Positions 42,069 to 51,951 of a stretch of DNA of 64,000 bases are shown here, piece by piece; the stretch's first letter is position 1; each line of letters starts with the position of its first letter. The position numbers and the translations under genes are program-made. The DNA comes from Allocoleopsis franciscana PCC 7113 (lineage in GTDB: Bacteria > Cyanobacteriota > Cyanobacteriia > Cyanobacteriales > Coleofasciculaceae): positions 6,660,001 through 6,724,000 of the forward strand of contig NC_019738.1 of assembly GCF_000317515.1 (NCBI RefSeq), given 5' to 3'. The notes beneath the pieces are model-generated. The model made no database searches, was not told the DNA's origin, and was given only the letters and a program-made list of their open reading frames with translations.

Positions 42069-45000
42069 ATGACTCGTGACCAACGCAGACCGTTCAGGAA
42101 CCCAATCAGGAACCCAATTTTTCGATTTGTTACTGTGCTACTGGGCGTCTGGTTGGCCTGGGATTTGCTGTCTCACTTAGTAGCAGAGGTTTTATGGTTC
42201 AGCGAACTGGGTTACTTATCCGTGCTCCTCAAACGCTTAGCCTATCAGATTGGCGTTGGGGTTTTGGTGTGCGTTACATCGGCTGGATTTCTCTTAGGAA
42301 ACTTGTTTCTTGCCAATCAGTTTAAGTATTCCGACACCAGCTTAATATCTAGACTTGCGCCTGAGGAAGTCAGGGTCAGTAGCCAGCGCCTTGCCAGGAT
42401 TAATTTAAGGCTCGATCCGTTACCTCAGACAGCCCCCCGCTCCATTAGAGAGGGGACAGGAACTGCATTTAGGGTAGATGCTCCAAAGTCTTCCCTCCCT
42501 CTGAACTTGCGATCGCTCCTCGTGGTGGTGTTCTTCCTCAGCTTACTGGTGGGGATGATGCTGCTGCACTACGGTAAAATTGGCCTCTCCCTGTGGCATC
42601 GGGATATGAGCCTGCTCAATGTCACACCGCCCCTACCCACAGCCTTTGATTGGACATCCGTACAAACGTTGGTTCAACAAGCGTGGAACAATGAAATTTG
42701 GCAAATTGGGGTACTTGTGGTTGTTGTAGTAGCCCTGATTGTGAATCCCCAATTTTGGTTAATCGCGATCGCTTCAGCCTTTTCGTTGTTCTTTGCCCTA
42801 GTTCTATCCGCTCAATGGAGTCGGATTTTACTGTACTTCTACCCCACCCTCTTTGAAGCTAATGATCCACTTTTCGGTCGTGACATCAGCTTCTACATCT
42901 TTAATTTTCCCGTCTGGCAACTATTTGACTTTTGGTTAGGGGGGCTTTTCATCTTTGGTTTAGCGGCAGTATTGCTGATCTATTTGCTAGCAGGAGAGAG
43001 TTTTTCCGATGGGAAATTTCCTGGATTTTCTCAAAGTCAACTGCGTCACTTGTACGCCTTAGGAGCAGGAACGGTGGCGATAGTCGCTGTCCGCTATTGG
43101 CTCTCACGCTACGAATTACTGTATTTCACCCGTGGCGTTACCTACGGTGCTAGTTATACCGATGTCACTGCTCAATTACCCGTCAATACAGCACTGAGCC
43201 TGTTAACGGTTGCGATCGCCCTTTGGCTGTTCGTACAGACAATTTTTTGGTTTCGGCATTTCCAAACCAGTGGACGCAGGGAACTGATCGCCTTGGGAGT
43301 GTACCTAGGGGTGAGTGTGGTTGCAGGTGTGGCTTTACCTGCCGCTGTGCAACGCTTCCGGGTTGAACCCAATGAAATAGCCGTCGAACGACCTTATATT
43401 GCCCGCAGTATTGCCCTAACCAGAGCCGCATTTGACTTAGAGGATATTGAAGTTGAAACGTTTAATCCCCAAGGCACACTGACTAATAACATTCTGGAAA
43501 ACAATGAGCTGACGATTCGTAATATCCGACTCTGGGATACGCGCCCTATCCTACAAACTAATCGCCAGTTGCAACAAATCCGCCCTTACTACCGATTTCC
43601 CAATGCGGATATTGACCGTTACACCCTGAAAGTAGCGGCAACGGGTGATTCCCCGATTGCGCCCAGAACGGAAGACGAAGGGCAAGAGATCGAAAAAACG
43701 AATATTGCTCCGACGAAACCACTCGTGACGGAACGGCAACAAGTGGTCATTTCCGCGAGGGAATTAGACTATCAAGGTGTCCCCCAGCAAGCAAAAACCT
43801 GGGTTAATCAACACTTAATTTATACTCACGGCTATGGTTTTACTCTCAGCCCTGTCAATACGGTTGCCGAAGGGGGACTCCCAGCTTATTTCGTGAAGGA
43901 TATTGGCACGGGTGCAGATGGAGGGGTTGAGGGAGCGTTAACCACATCCAGTCCTCTGATTCGAGACAGTATTCCTATTGGTGCGCCTCGAATTTACTAC
44001 GGAGAAATTACCAATACTTATGTGATGACTTCGACGAGAGTCAGAGAATTTGACTATCCCAGTGGGGATGAAAATGCTTATAACAGCTACGACGGCACTG
44101 GCGGTATTGCGATTGGTTCGCTGTGGCGTAGGGTATTGTTTGCTCAGTATCTCAAAGACTGGCAAATGCTGCTGACACGGGACTTTACACCTCAGACGCA
44201 GCTACTGTTCCGCCGCAACATTAATCAACGGATTCGAGCGATCGCTCCGTTTCTTCAGTATGACCGCGAACCTTACTTGGTGGCTGCCGATGCAGGTCAA
44301 GGGAATAACGTCCAGAACCAGAATTATCTCTATTGGATTGTGGATGCTTATACGACGAGCGATCGCTATCCTTACTCTGACCCAGGTAAATATGGTTTTA
44401 ATTACATCCGTAATTCGGTCAAAATCGTGATCGATGCTTACAACGGTTCCACTGACTTTTACGTTGCCGACCCTCAAGACCCGATTATTAGAAGCTGGAG
44501 CGCGGTTTTTCCGGGACTGTTGAAACCCCTAAGCACCATGCCCGTTACCTTACACAGCCATATCCGATATCCCCTGGACTTTTTCAGCGCTCAATCGGAA
44601 CGGTTGCTGACCTATCACATGACCGACCCGCAGGTCTTTTACAATCGGGAAGACTTGTGGCGGATTCCCCAAGAGATTTACGCGGCTAAATCGCAACCCG
44701 TGGAACCCTACTACCTGATCATGAGACTGCCAACCGCCACCTCAGAAGAGTTTATTTTGCTCAATCTTTATACTCCGGTGACGCGCAACAACTTAATTGG
44801 ATGGTTGGCGGCTCGCTCTGATGGTGACCAATATGGCAATCTACTCTTATATCAGTTTCCAAAGCAGGAGCTTGTCTACGGGCCAGAGCAAATTGAAGCT
44901 TTAATTAATCAAGACCCGGTGATTTCTCAGCAAATTTCTTTGTGGAATCGTCAGGGGTCACGGGCGGTTCAGGGTAATCTATTGGTGATTCCGATTGAGC

Positions 45001-45200
45001 GATCGCTGCTTTATGTGGAACCGCTTTATCTGGAAGCGGAGCAAAATAGTTTGCCGACACTCGTCAGGGTGATTGTGGTTTACGAGAACCGCATTGTCAT
45101 GGCTCAAACCTTGGAACAAGCACTCCAATCCATCTTTGAGCCTCCGCAGCAGGAAACTCCAGCTATTATTCGTCCGGTAGAGGAACCTGCCTTGCCTTAA
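42069..45200 (+). CDS. UPF0182 family large membrane protein
   Basis: 1,043 residues. The N-terminal third has about seven hydrophobic segments (roughly residues 17-37, 57-78, 140-165, 215-260, 280-310, 330-345, 368-390, 405-425), and the C-terminal two thirds is a soluble domain outside the membrane, with the characteristic [44 protein letters not shown]-type and [17 protein letters not shown] patterns, and a C-terminal [15 protein letters not shown]0182 proteins are widespread in cyanobacteria and actinobacteria; the function is unknown. The start overlaps a short repeat. A 20-base gap separates it from the convergent DUF218 gene, so transcription may read through both. Confidence 0.9.
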   Translation: MTRDQRRPFRNPIRNPIFRFVTVLLGVWLAWDLLSHLVAEVLWFSELGYLSVLLKRLAYQIGVGVLVCVTSAGFLLGNLFLANQFKYSDTSLISRLAPEEVRVSSQRLARINLRLDPLPQTAPRSIREGTGTAFRVDAPKSSLPLNLRSLLVVVFFLSLLVGMMLLHYGKIGLSLWHRDMSLLNVTPPLPTAFDWTSVQTLVQQAWNNEIWQIGVLVVVVVALIVNPQFWLIAIASAFSLFFALVLSAQWSRILLYFYPTLFEANDPLFGRDISFYIFNFPVWQLFDFWLGGLFIFGLAAVLLIYLLAGESFSDGKFPGFSQSQLRHLYALGAGTVAIVAVRYWLSRYELLYFTRGVTYGASYTDVTAQLPVNTALSLLTVAIALWLFVQTIFWFRHFQTSGRRELIALGVYLGVSVVAGVALPAAVQRFRVEPNEIAVERPYIARSIALTRAAFDLEDIEVETFNPQGTLTNNILENNELTIRNIRLWDTRPILQTNRQLQQIRPYYRFPNADIDRYTLKVAATGDSPIAPRTEDEGQEIEKTNIAPTKPLVTERQQVVISARELDYQGVPQQAKTWVNQHLIYTHGYGFTLSPVNTVAEGGLPAYFVKDIGTGADGGVEGALTTSSPLIRDSIPIGAPRIYYGEITNTYVMTSTRVREFDYPSGDENAYNSYDGTGGIAIGSLWRRVLFAQYLKDWQMLLTRDFTPQTQLLFRRNINQRIRAIAPFLQYDREPYLVAADAGQGNNVQNQNYLYWIVDAYTTSDRYPYSDPGKYGFNYIRNSVKIVIDAYNGSTDFYVADPQDPIIRSWSAVFPGLLKPLSTMPVTLHSHIRYPLDFFSAQSERLLTYHMTDPQVFYNREDLWRIPQEIYAAKSQPVEPYYLIMRLPTATSEEFILLNLYTPVTRNNLIGWLAARSDGDQYGNLLLYQFPKQELVYGPEQIEALINQDPVISQQISLWNRQGSRAVQGNLLVIPIERSLLYVEPLYLEAEQNSLPTLVRVIVVYENRIVMAQTLEQALQSIFEPPQQETPAIIRPVEEPALP

Positions 45201-45219
45201 GAGCGATGCTCCCCAATGT

Positions 45220-45840
45220 TCATACTGATGAAAGCTTAGTAATTATTGGATTAGTTCTGAGGGCGGCACCTGTGCGGCCTGTAACTAGCCACAGGAGGGC
45301 GCGACCGACATCACGCAGAACGTGGAACTCAGATTCAAGGGGTTTGTCGGATGGGATGGAAACAGGTGTGAAGGCAATACCTTGGCTACCGAGAACGATA
45401 GTCGCGATCGCTTTTGCCCTAGGCATGTGAAAGTCGGAGGTAATCAGGAAGAGGTGCTGGATGCCTTGATGTTTGAAGTTAGCGACTAGAGAAGTAAAGT
45501 TAGTGACAGTATCGACAGCGCGGTAGTCGAGGTGAACCCTACTATCTGGGATATCGGCGGCGCGAAAGATGGGACGCGCTAGATTGGGAGGTAGGCCAGA
45601 AGATACACAGATTTCTAGGGAGGGGTAGTACTGAGCGAATTGAGCCGTGAATTCTTCTCGATCTCGACCTCCGCCGAGGGTAAGGATGGCTTGGGGGTGA
45701 GGGGCTTGGTAGGATGCGATCGCTAGTCGCACGGGAATGATGCTGAGTAGCAATAAGAAGGCACAACTGACCAAAGAGAAAAAGCGGGATTTCCAGCGCT
45801 TGGGACGAAAAGGCTTCATTGGCTGCTCTGGTAGAGGCAC
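45220..45840 (-). CDS. YdcF-like DUF218 protein
   Basis: 206 residues, GTG start at 45840 or an in-frame ATG at residue 8. Residues 22-42 form one membrane anchor. The DUF218 core (about 50-190) reads AILTLGGGRDRE, SSGLPPNL, VHLDYRAVDTVTNF, FLITSDFHMPRA (the conserved S-D-x-H-x-x-R-A motif, about residues 135-142) and LRDVGRALLWL. The family includes ElyC and SanA of E. coli, linked to envelope integrity; the biochemical activity is unresolved. It is convergent with the UPF0182 gene and about 90 bases from the polysaccharide cluster. Confidence 0.8.
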   Translation of the reverse strand: MPLPEQPMKPFRPKRWKSRFFSLVSCAFLLLLSIIPVRLAIASYQAPHPQAILTLGGGRDREEFTAQFAQYYPSLEICVSSGLPPNLARPIFRAADIPDSRVHLDYRAVDTVTNFTSLVANFKHQGIQHLFLITSDFHMPRAKAIATIVLGSQGIAFTPVSIPSDKPLESEFHVLRDVGRALLWLVTGRTGAALRTNPIITKLSSV

Positions 45841-45932
45841 TAGGCGTTGAGGAATAGCTTTACTTTGCCGCCAACATTATGCCAAAAATTAGAGGGGTGT
45901 CAGTTATTACCTCTTGAGAGAATTTTAAGGAT

Positions 45933-46847
45933 TCAAGCCTCGGTTAATTCCTGTTTACCACTCTTGGGTAAGGAAGATGGGATAATCTCTGAGAAAGTCT
46001 TGTGCTGGTTACTGCCTTGGTGCAATTTCTCTGTTTCTATTAAACGAATCGAGAGCAAGATTTCTGCAAGCATTCGCTGGAAGGCGTAATACCAGCCAGC
46101 CCAACCATCTAGGATGCCTTTGTTCAGGATTAGGCAGTAGAACAGGATGACAAAGGGAGCGAGAATTTTTTGCCGCCGAATGCAATCGCCAAAACTCAGT
46201 TCACTATCCGGTGTTTTTAATAATTTCTCGGTTTCAATAATCATGTATCGATCTTGCGCCCATAACCATCGGCTCAGAGGCTTGCGATCATCGTGGTGAA
46301 TATAGGATGAAAGTTTAGCCGACTTTCCGTTTACATGCAGCTTTTGTGTATGTCCATCATCAAAATAAATGGCTTTTTCTTTTCTAAATAGGACTTCGCG
46401 AGGTGGTAGTAAGGTACCCCGAAGCGGTTTGCCAAAAACACAATATTTAAACGGAGCAAAGTAACCATCGACTAGCGAGTCTTTTTGTAAAGAATCAATT
46501 TCTGCAATCAATTCATCAGTGATGATGTAGTCTGCATCTAGTGAGATCACCCACTCTGTTTTTACTTTATTTAAACCGTAGTTCCATTGATTCCCATGGG
46601 TATCGAATTGACGCTGAAATATCTGAACTTGGGGATAGGATTGCAAAATCTCTAGTGTTGCGTCTGTGCTGTAGCTGTCAACAACAATGATTCTTTTTGC
46701 CCAAGTAAGATGCTGAAGTGTACGGTCTATATTAGGAGATTCATTAAAGGTGAGGATAAGGGGAGTAATTTTTTCTAGTAAAGATGGATGTTGATTTGAG
46801 AAATGTTCAGATAAATTGTAGACTTTATTTTTATTGGAAATAGTCAT
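45933..46847 (-). CDS. Family 2 glycosyltransferase, polysaccharide cluster
   Basis: 304 residues from the ATG at 46847 (SD-like AGGA a few bases upstream; a TTG-type start at 46874 adds 9). The GT-A fold shows LILTFNESPNIDRTL, VDSYSTDATLEI (nucleotide-binding aspartates) and DADY (the DXD metal motif region, about residues 105-110), then a hydrophobic amphipathic C-terminal segment. This is the WaaE/KdtX-like subgroup, adding a sugar to a lipid-linked or core oligosaccharide. It is the last gene of the leftward polysaccharide cluster, separated from the next by 222 bases with a repeat hairpin. The donor and acceptor are unknown. Confidence 0.85.
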   Translation of the reverse strand: MTISNKNKVYNLSEHFSNQHPSLLEKITPLILTFNESPNIDRTLQHLTWAKRIIVVDSYSTDATLEILQSYPQVQIFQRQFDTHGNQWNYGLNKVKTEWVISLDADYIITDELIAEIDSLQKDSLVDGYFAPFKYCVFGKPLRGTLLPPREVLFRKEKAIYFDDGHTQKLHVNGKSAKLSSYIHHDDRKPLSRWLWAQDRYMIIETEKLLKTPDSELSFGDCIRRQKILAPFVILFYCLILNKGILDGWAGWYYAFQRMLAEILLSIRLIETEKLHQGSNQHKTFSEIIPSSLPKSGKQELTEA

Positions 46848-46982
46848 ACTAATCCTGCTAGTAGCTAAGAACATTGATGAGAGAATTTCTCATGGTCTAG
46901 TTGTTAGATACTTATACAAAGCCTAGAAATACTAACAGGACAAAATTACTAAATATATGCGATATAGCACTTCAAACCTGTA

Positions 46983-47012
46983 GGTTGGGCATAACAACTG
47001 CGAAACCCAACC
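46983..47012. repeat. GGTTGGG hairpin repeat
   Basis: GGTTGGG (46983-46989) pairs with CCCAACC (47006-47012). The wider GTAGGTTGGG...GAAACCCAACC is a repeat common in cyanobacterial spacers. Confidence 0.6.
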
Positions 47013-47096
47013 GACTATGATTGAACGTAACTTGATATTACGCTGAACTCAGATTTATTCAAGATGAATGTTAGGGCTTCTAGCCGGAAATTACCG

Positions 47097-48029
47097 TTAT
47101 TTCTTGCGAGCTACGGCATAAAGCCCACCCCCAGCTCCTAAAAATTTTGAAGCTAGAGGCTCGAAGAATCCAATCAGAGACTTAGAAATTCCGTAAAAGT
47201 TCCAAGCACTTCTATTTTGCAGTAAGTTCTGAAATGAAGGATACCAAAGGAGAGTTTCTACCTGATGTAGACCATCAGCATAGAAGTAATCGCTAATTTC
47301 AAGAGGCATATATCCAGCTTTTTCAAGGAGTACCTGCATAGAGTGTCTATTAAAGCCGTATAAATGCTGCGGTGGATTCAGGCTATCAAAAAAGTCTCCT
47401 CGATTGACTTGTTCCCTAATCGCGTTCTTGACCTTTAGATAAAGTGCATCATTGTTTGGACATTCAATGTAGAGAATACCTCCTGAGTTTTGAAGCGATG
47501 ATAGAGAAGATAGCAGCTCTAAGGGATTTATAATATGCTCGATTACCTGGAATAGAGTTATACAATCGAAGTTTTTACCTGATAAACTTTCCAAAGGAGT
47601 ATCAGATAATTGGATTGTATGAATTTGCGTGTTATTCTGTCGAGAAAAATTTTCGAGTTGTTCGCAATTTTGTTTGCTAAACTCTGCTCCGTATGCATGA
47701 AATCCTTTTTGAGCAACTTGCTTAAGAAATGCACCAACACCAAATCCGTAATCTAGGAAAGATAAATTTTCTCGATGTCCAATTTTTGCAACTAAGTATT
47801 CTAGTATGCCTTCATGGAGTTCAACTAATGTAGAAAGCCTCTCAGGAGTTTCTTGTGTAGGTTGATAGCTACTGTAATATTCATTGAGTTCATCTAAAGA
47901 AGGTATTGGATAGGCTGATACTACCTGGCATTCTCTACATTTTATCGCCACATATTTCTCTGCCATTGAGGCGAGTGGCTTACAATATTGATCAAAATCA
48001 CAAATTGGACACTGATATTTGATATCCAT
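47097..48029 (-). CDS. SAM-dependent methyltransferase with zinc-ribbon-like N-terminus
   Basis: 310 residues. The N-terminus has CPIC (8-11) and CREC (31-34), a zinc-ribbon-like pair, as in a class of sugar methyltransferases. The methyltransferase domain (about 75-205) has FLDYGFGVGAFL (SAM motif I with an unusual GFGVG), TLFQVIEHIINPLELL and ILYIECPNNDALY, then a C-terminal region with RHSMQVLLEKAGY. It probably methylates a nucleotide sugar or polysaccharide unit. A second gene of this domain layout lies at 53,142 in the same cluster. It is 23 bases from the next gene upstream on the strand. Confidence 0.85.
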   Translation of the reverse strand: MDIKYQCPICDFDQYCKPLASMAEKYVAIKCRECQVVSAYPIPSLDELNEYYSSYQPTQETPERLSTLVELHEGILEYLVAKIGHRENLSFLDYGFGVGAFLKQVAQKGFHAYGAEFSKQNCEQLENFSRQNNTQIHTIQLSDTPLESLSGKNFDCITLFQVIEHIINPLELLSSLSSLQNSGGILYIECPNNDALYLKVKNAIREQVNRGDFFDSLNPPQHLYGFNRHSMQVLLEKAGYMPLEISDYFYADGLHQVETLLWYPSFQNLLQNRSAWNFYGISKSLIGFFEPLASKFLGAGGGLYAVARKK

Positions 48030-48052
48030 ATTTTCCAGTCTACTTTATAGGT

Positions 48053-49231
48053 TCAATTTTCAATTAAAGAAGCAGAAGTGTAAGCATTAATCATTTGGGT
48101 GGCTATACGCTCCCAAGTGTAATGCTCAAGAATGATTTGACGCGCATAATTGCCCATTTGTTTAGCCGCTTGTGGATGGTCTAGGTAGTTTTGAATAGCA
48201 GATGTTATCGCAGCAACATCAAGTTCTGCTACATAGCCCAGTTGATACTGTTCCACCACCGAAGCCAAAGCAACACCAGGAGTAACAACAACTGGTAGAC
48301 CCACTGCCATCGCCTCTAGGACAGCAACGCCAAAGTTTTCGGAGTAAGATGTTAGAGCAAAGATATCGGCACCTTGCATTAATAAATCTTTCATTTCTCC
48401 TTCGACAAATCCGGAACGATAAGTGCGTTCGTCAATGCCAACAGAAACTAAAAGATTGTTAATTTCAGCCTCATAATCAGAAGAACCACTCCCGGCTAGA
48501 ACGAAGGTAAAGCGCCGATCGCGTAGTTTTCCCAACGCCGATATGAGATAGTCCAAGCCTTTTTTAGGGTGCAGGCGAGACATGAACAAAATCACAGGCT
48601 CATCTTCCGGAACGTTCAGTAATTGCCGCAGTCGGTGACGAGCATCTGGTATAGGAGAAGGTAGATCGAGACCAAGCGGGAGGATGAAACTGGGAGGCTT
48701 CAAACCAAGCTGGGATACTTGTTGCTGTTCTTGCTGGGAAGTGAAGACAAGTGCTTGGCTGTGATTGAGGTTGGCGTATTCGGTTAGGGTGAGGTAAATC
48801 TGCTTTTTGCTAGCAGCTTGTTGTAAAGACCAATTGCAGAGTAGACCATGAGGTTGAACAACATAAGGCAGGCGTCTGAGGCGGGCAATCGCCATTGTCA
48901 CTGTAGATGCATAGGAAAAAATGGCATGGACGTGCAATAGATCGTAATCAGTAATGTGCTGCCAAAGCCAGGTAGTCAGTTGTCTGGAAAAGGCGAATTC
49001 CCTTAGAGATTTAATAGAGGGAGAGAAACGAGGGAAAAACCAGACCGGCACTTGTTCGTACTCAATCCGTTGCTGCAAGGGCACCTCTAGCAAATCAGAA
49101 CCATTATCGTTAGTCGTAGCAATCTCAGCGTCTACACCCTGTGAGCGCAGTGCCTTAACCATTTCTAGGGTTGCTTGACTAGTACCACCTCGAACCTGAG
49201 CAATCGAGGGAATAACATGAAGCACTTTCAT
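48053..49231 (-). CDS. Family 4 glycosyltransferase
   Basis: 392 residues, GT-B fold. N-terminal IPSIAQVRGGTSQATLEMVKAL (acceptor-side glycine loop), then the donor-side domain: LFMSRLHPKKGLDYLI (the R and K bind the phosphates), VLAGSGSSDYE and SENFGVAVLEAMAVGLPVV, the E-x7-E motif. A retaining enzyme that adds a sugar from an NDP donor. It overlaps the next upstream gene by 4 bases (ATGA), implying translational coupling. Soluble, probably peripheral to the membrane. The sugar specificity cannot be read. Confidence 0.88.
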   Translation of the reverse strand: MKVLHVIPSIAQVRGGTSQATLEMVKALRSQGVDAEIATTNDNGSDLLEVPLQQRIEYEQVPVWFFPRFSPSIKSLREFAFSRQLTTWLWQHITDYDLLHVHAIFSYASTVTMAIARLRRLPYVVQPHGLLCNWSLQQAASKKQIYLTLTEYANLNHSQALVFTSQQEQQQVSQLGLKPPSFILPLGLDLPSPIPDARHRLRQLLNVPEDEPVILFMSRLHPKKGLDYLISALGKLRDRRFTFVLAGSGSSDYEAEINNLLVSVGIDERTYRSGFVEGEMKDLLMQGADIFALTSYSENFGVAVLEAMAVGLPVVVTPGVALASVVEQYQLGYVAELDVAAITSAIQNYLDHPQAAKQMGNYARQIILEHYTWERIATQMINAYTSASLIEN

Positions 49232-50385
49232 GATTTAGAGTCAATTGGAAAAGTTTGCATTAACTCCGCAAGAGTTTGTTTAAAACGCTCAAATCCGAAC
49301 GTATCAATAACTTTTTGGCGTAAAGCTTCAGGTTGATAAATCAGTGGATTGGGATAAGTACCTTGCAAGATTTGAACAATCGTCTGGGCGATCGCTCCTA
49401 CATTATCTGGCTCAACTAAAGCTCCCAATGCACCGTTACAAAGTGCATCAATGGCACCATCCTGATTTCCCCCTAAGGTAGGTTTGCCACAAGCTAAGGC
49501 TTCCAGGTAAACAATCCCAAACCCCTCACCTTTGCTGGGCATGGCAAAGACATCGCACAGATTGTAATGATCGCCAATTTCGTTATCAGGAATAAAGCCA
49601 GCCAATGTCACGCAGTCTTGCAGATGAAGTTGAGCGATTAATTGTTCAATGCGGGGGCGATCGTCACCTTTGCCAACTAGCATATAGTGAACATCTGGAA
49701 GCTGACGCCGAATTTCAGGTAAAGCTTGCAGGATTTGGTCATACCCTTTGTAGCGATCTTCACTTGCTAATCGTGTAACCGTTAGGATGACTGGTTGCTC
49801 AGGTTTTAAGCCGTAGCGCTTCAGTAAATAATCGGGCTTATGACCAATCTCGAATCGGCTAGCATCAAAGGTGACTGGCAGAAGGGGAATTTTATCGAAA
49901 GGCAAGCTTTGCTCTTTAATTAAGCGGTCGCGTGTGTAGCTACTAATCGAAACAATCTTTTCTGCTGCATGTAATGCTTCTATTTTCCATTTATCTTGAA
50001 CCATCCAGGCATCCACACCGTAGACAAGTATCCAGTAGGGAATGCCTGTCAAGCGATGAAGCCAAAAAGCGACGGGCGCGAAGTTGAGATGACCACAGAT
50101 AATTAGGTTTGGTTGCTTTGTGAGTGTTCCTACAATGAGATTTGTAGCAAAGTGGGGTATCCGCAATAAATCAGGAACACCGCCACTGAATGCAAATGAT
50201 ATATTTCCTGAATTAAATTTGGTTTTGGGTTTACTCCTATCAAGTTGATCAAAAATAGCTAGAGATAAATTAGGAAATTCATCGACTAATCCTTCCAGTA
50301 AATCCTGGAGATAAACTTGAATTCCTCCCTTAAACTCAAAAAGGTTGGGTAGCCATAAATGAATACACTTTTCTTCCAGCTTCAT
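49228..50385 (-). CDS. Family 4 glycosyltransferase
   Basis: 385 residues, GT-B fold. LPNLFEFKGGIQVYLQDLLEGL at the N-terminus, LTVTRLASEDRYKGYDQIL (phosphate contacts), YMLVGKGDDRPR and SKGEGFGIVYLEALACGKPTLG (E-x7-E). Its last four bases are shared with the start of the next gene (ATGA), the sign of an operon. The N-terminal half also has an EFKGGIQVYL loop, typical of enzymes acting on prenyl-linked oligosaccharides. Donor and acceptor unknown. Confidence 0.88.
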   Translation of the reverse strand: MKLEEKCIHLWLPNLFEFKGGIQVYLQDLLEGLVDEFPNLSLAIFDQLDRSKPKTKFNSGNISFAFSGGVPDLLRIPHFATNLIVGTLTKQPNLIICGHLNFAPVAFWLHRLTGIPYWILVYGVDAWMVQDKWKIEALHAAEKIVSISSYTRDRLIKEQSLPFDKIPLLPVTFDASRFEIGHKPDYLLKRYGLKPEQPVILTVTRLASEDRYKGYDQILQALPEIRRQLPDVHYMLVGKGDDRPRIEQLIAQLHLQDCVTLAGFIPDNEIGDHYNLCDVFAMPSKGEGFGIVYLEALACGKPTLGGNQDGAIDALCNGALGALVEPDNVGAIAQTIVQILQGTYPNPLIYQPEALRQKVIDTFGFERFKQTLAELMQTFPIDSKS

Positions 50386-50404
50386 TTCTTAATTTTTACT
50401 CCGG

Positions 50405-51919
50405 TTAATCATGAATTAAGGAAACAGGCTTTTTTTGCCCACTTAAAAACAATCTAAACAAAACATATAAAGCTACACCAAAAGGAATTAAGCCTCCAAT
50501 CATTAGAGAAAAATTTGATTCTTGGTAAATTAATCGAAACAAAATTGTAGTGCCTATTACAAATTCCAGCGAACTCATTCCTGAATGATTGAACTTTTGA
50601 TCAAGGAAAGCCAGAAGCGCTCCAACTAAAGACATTCCTATCAATACACCCCAAGTTCCAAAATTGGCATACATTTCTACAATCCAAGGCAAGTTAAATG
50701 ACGTAGTAAAATCATTACGAGCTAAATAGTTATAGCGACGACCAAAAGTATTACCAGTATTGTCTATAGGTTTATTAGGCAATAAAGCGCGGGGAATAAA
50801 ACTTGTTAGTAATGGTAAGTAGGTTTCACCCCCCCAGTAAGGAACTTTTGCTGGCGTATCCTCTACCACTGCGGAAAAGACAATAATGTGTGCTGTTCGG
50901 CTTATAACCCCATCAGTAGAATCAACAGAGCTATCATCATTTGATGTAAGACCCTGATTCTGATAGTGTTTTAGGGCAAGATCTATAAATAATTGAGCTT
51001 TTTCTACAGGGCTTAAGTAAGAAGCTGAACCCCCAAACCAAACTAAATTACGATACTCTCCTTTTACAGAATTGAATGCCATAAAAAATACAAGAGTAAT
51101 ACTTATGAAAATAATAGGGATACGCTTACGTTCGTAAAAAATAACAATAATTGTAAACAGCCCTAATAGCATTAATTGAGCCAAAGAACCACTAGTAAAC
51201 CGTTGAACAATTTCAAGGGGAACACATAGACCCACTAGTATCCAAGTTTGAATTGATGGTAATAAACCGCGTGAGTAAAGAATAAAAAACATTCCATAAG
51301 CTAAATATCCTACAGGCTCTAGAAAATGTCCTATAGACGGAATTTGTCGAATCGCTGGTATATAAATAAAAGCTATATGTGACCAAAGCAACACCCATAG
51401 TAAGGTGAGGAGTCTTCCTACTGTATAGGACTCAGATAAACGAATAGGAGAAACTTTTTTCCACAGCGATGATTTAGATGTAAAAAAGGCAAGATTCATC
51501 CCAGCTACACCCAATAACACCACGGTTAGGGCTGTAACACTGATATTTGTTATAGACCAACGCTCTTCGACTGCTTTAGCGCTAGAAAACATCGGTAAAC
51601 CAAAGCTAGTAGCATAAAAAATTCCCACCAGTGGGAAAAAAGGCATGGGTGGTCGATTGCGATCTAGTAAATACTGGAGACTGGGTAGAAACCCCATCCA
51701 GGTTATGCCTAATGCCAAGAGTCCCTTGTCAAGTGAAAGTGATGCTGGACGCTTATCCAATAAGTAACCACTGCCTGCTACTAAAGCAAATAGCAAAACC
51801 CAACGTAGTCTTTTAAGGTAACGTCGATTTGCTAATTGTTTTTTTTGTTCTTTAAGGATACTTTTCCATTGTTTTTGTAATTGTTCGGGTGAAGGCTGAG
51901 TCGGGTCATAATCATACAT
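50405..51919 (-). CDS. Wzy-like polysaccharide polymerase (O-antigen/oligosaccharide repeat polymerase)
   Basis: 504 residues with about twelve hydrophobic segments, spread from about 40 to 490, separated by one large hydrophilic loop (about residues 290-400). That is the topology of Wzy enzymes, which polymerise undecaprenyl-linked repeat units in the periplasm. A cytoplasmic basic N-terminus (PTQPSPEQLQKQWKSILKEQ) precedes the first helix. No sharp sequence motif is available for the family, so the call rests on topology and on its place among glycosyltransferases and the flippase. The large loop has VEDTPAKVPYWGGETY, which resembles motifs in some polymerase families. Confidence 0.72.
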   Translation of the reverse strand: MYDYDPTQPSPEQLQKQWKSILKEQKKQLANRRYLKRLRWVLLFALVAGSGYLLDKRPASLSLDKGLLALGITWMGFLPSLQYLLDRNRPPMPFFPLVGIFYATSFGLPMFSSAKAVEERWSITNISVTALTVVLLGVAGMNLAFFTSKSSLWKKVSPIRLSESYTVGRLLTLLWVLLWSHIAFIYIPAIRQIPSIGHFLEPVGYLAYGMFFILYSRGLLPSIQTWILVGLCVPLEIVQRFTSGSLAQLMLLGLFTIIVIFYERKRIPIIFISITLVFFMAFNSVKGEYRNLVWFGGSASYLSPVEKAQLFIDLALKHYQNQGLTSNDDSSVDSTDGVISRTAHIIVFSAVVEDTPAKVPYWGGETYLPLLTSFIPRALLPNKPIDNTGNTFGRRYNYLARNDFTTSFNLPWIVEMYANFGTWGVLIGMSLVGALLAFLDQKFNHSGMSSLEFVIGTTILFRLIYQESNFSLMIGGLIPFGVALYVLFRLFLSGQKKPVSLIHD

Positions 51920-51951
51920 AGCTCTTACCTAGCCTTATCATGAGCAATGAT

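Noticed and set aside
42932-43153. A 73-codon frame in the UPF0182 gene
   Set aside because: Out-of-frame shadow of a well-supported long gene.
45847-46089. An 80-codon plus-strand frame opposite the first glycosyltransferase gene
   Set aside because: It is a shadow of the minus-strand gene and shows no domain.
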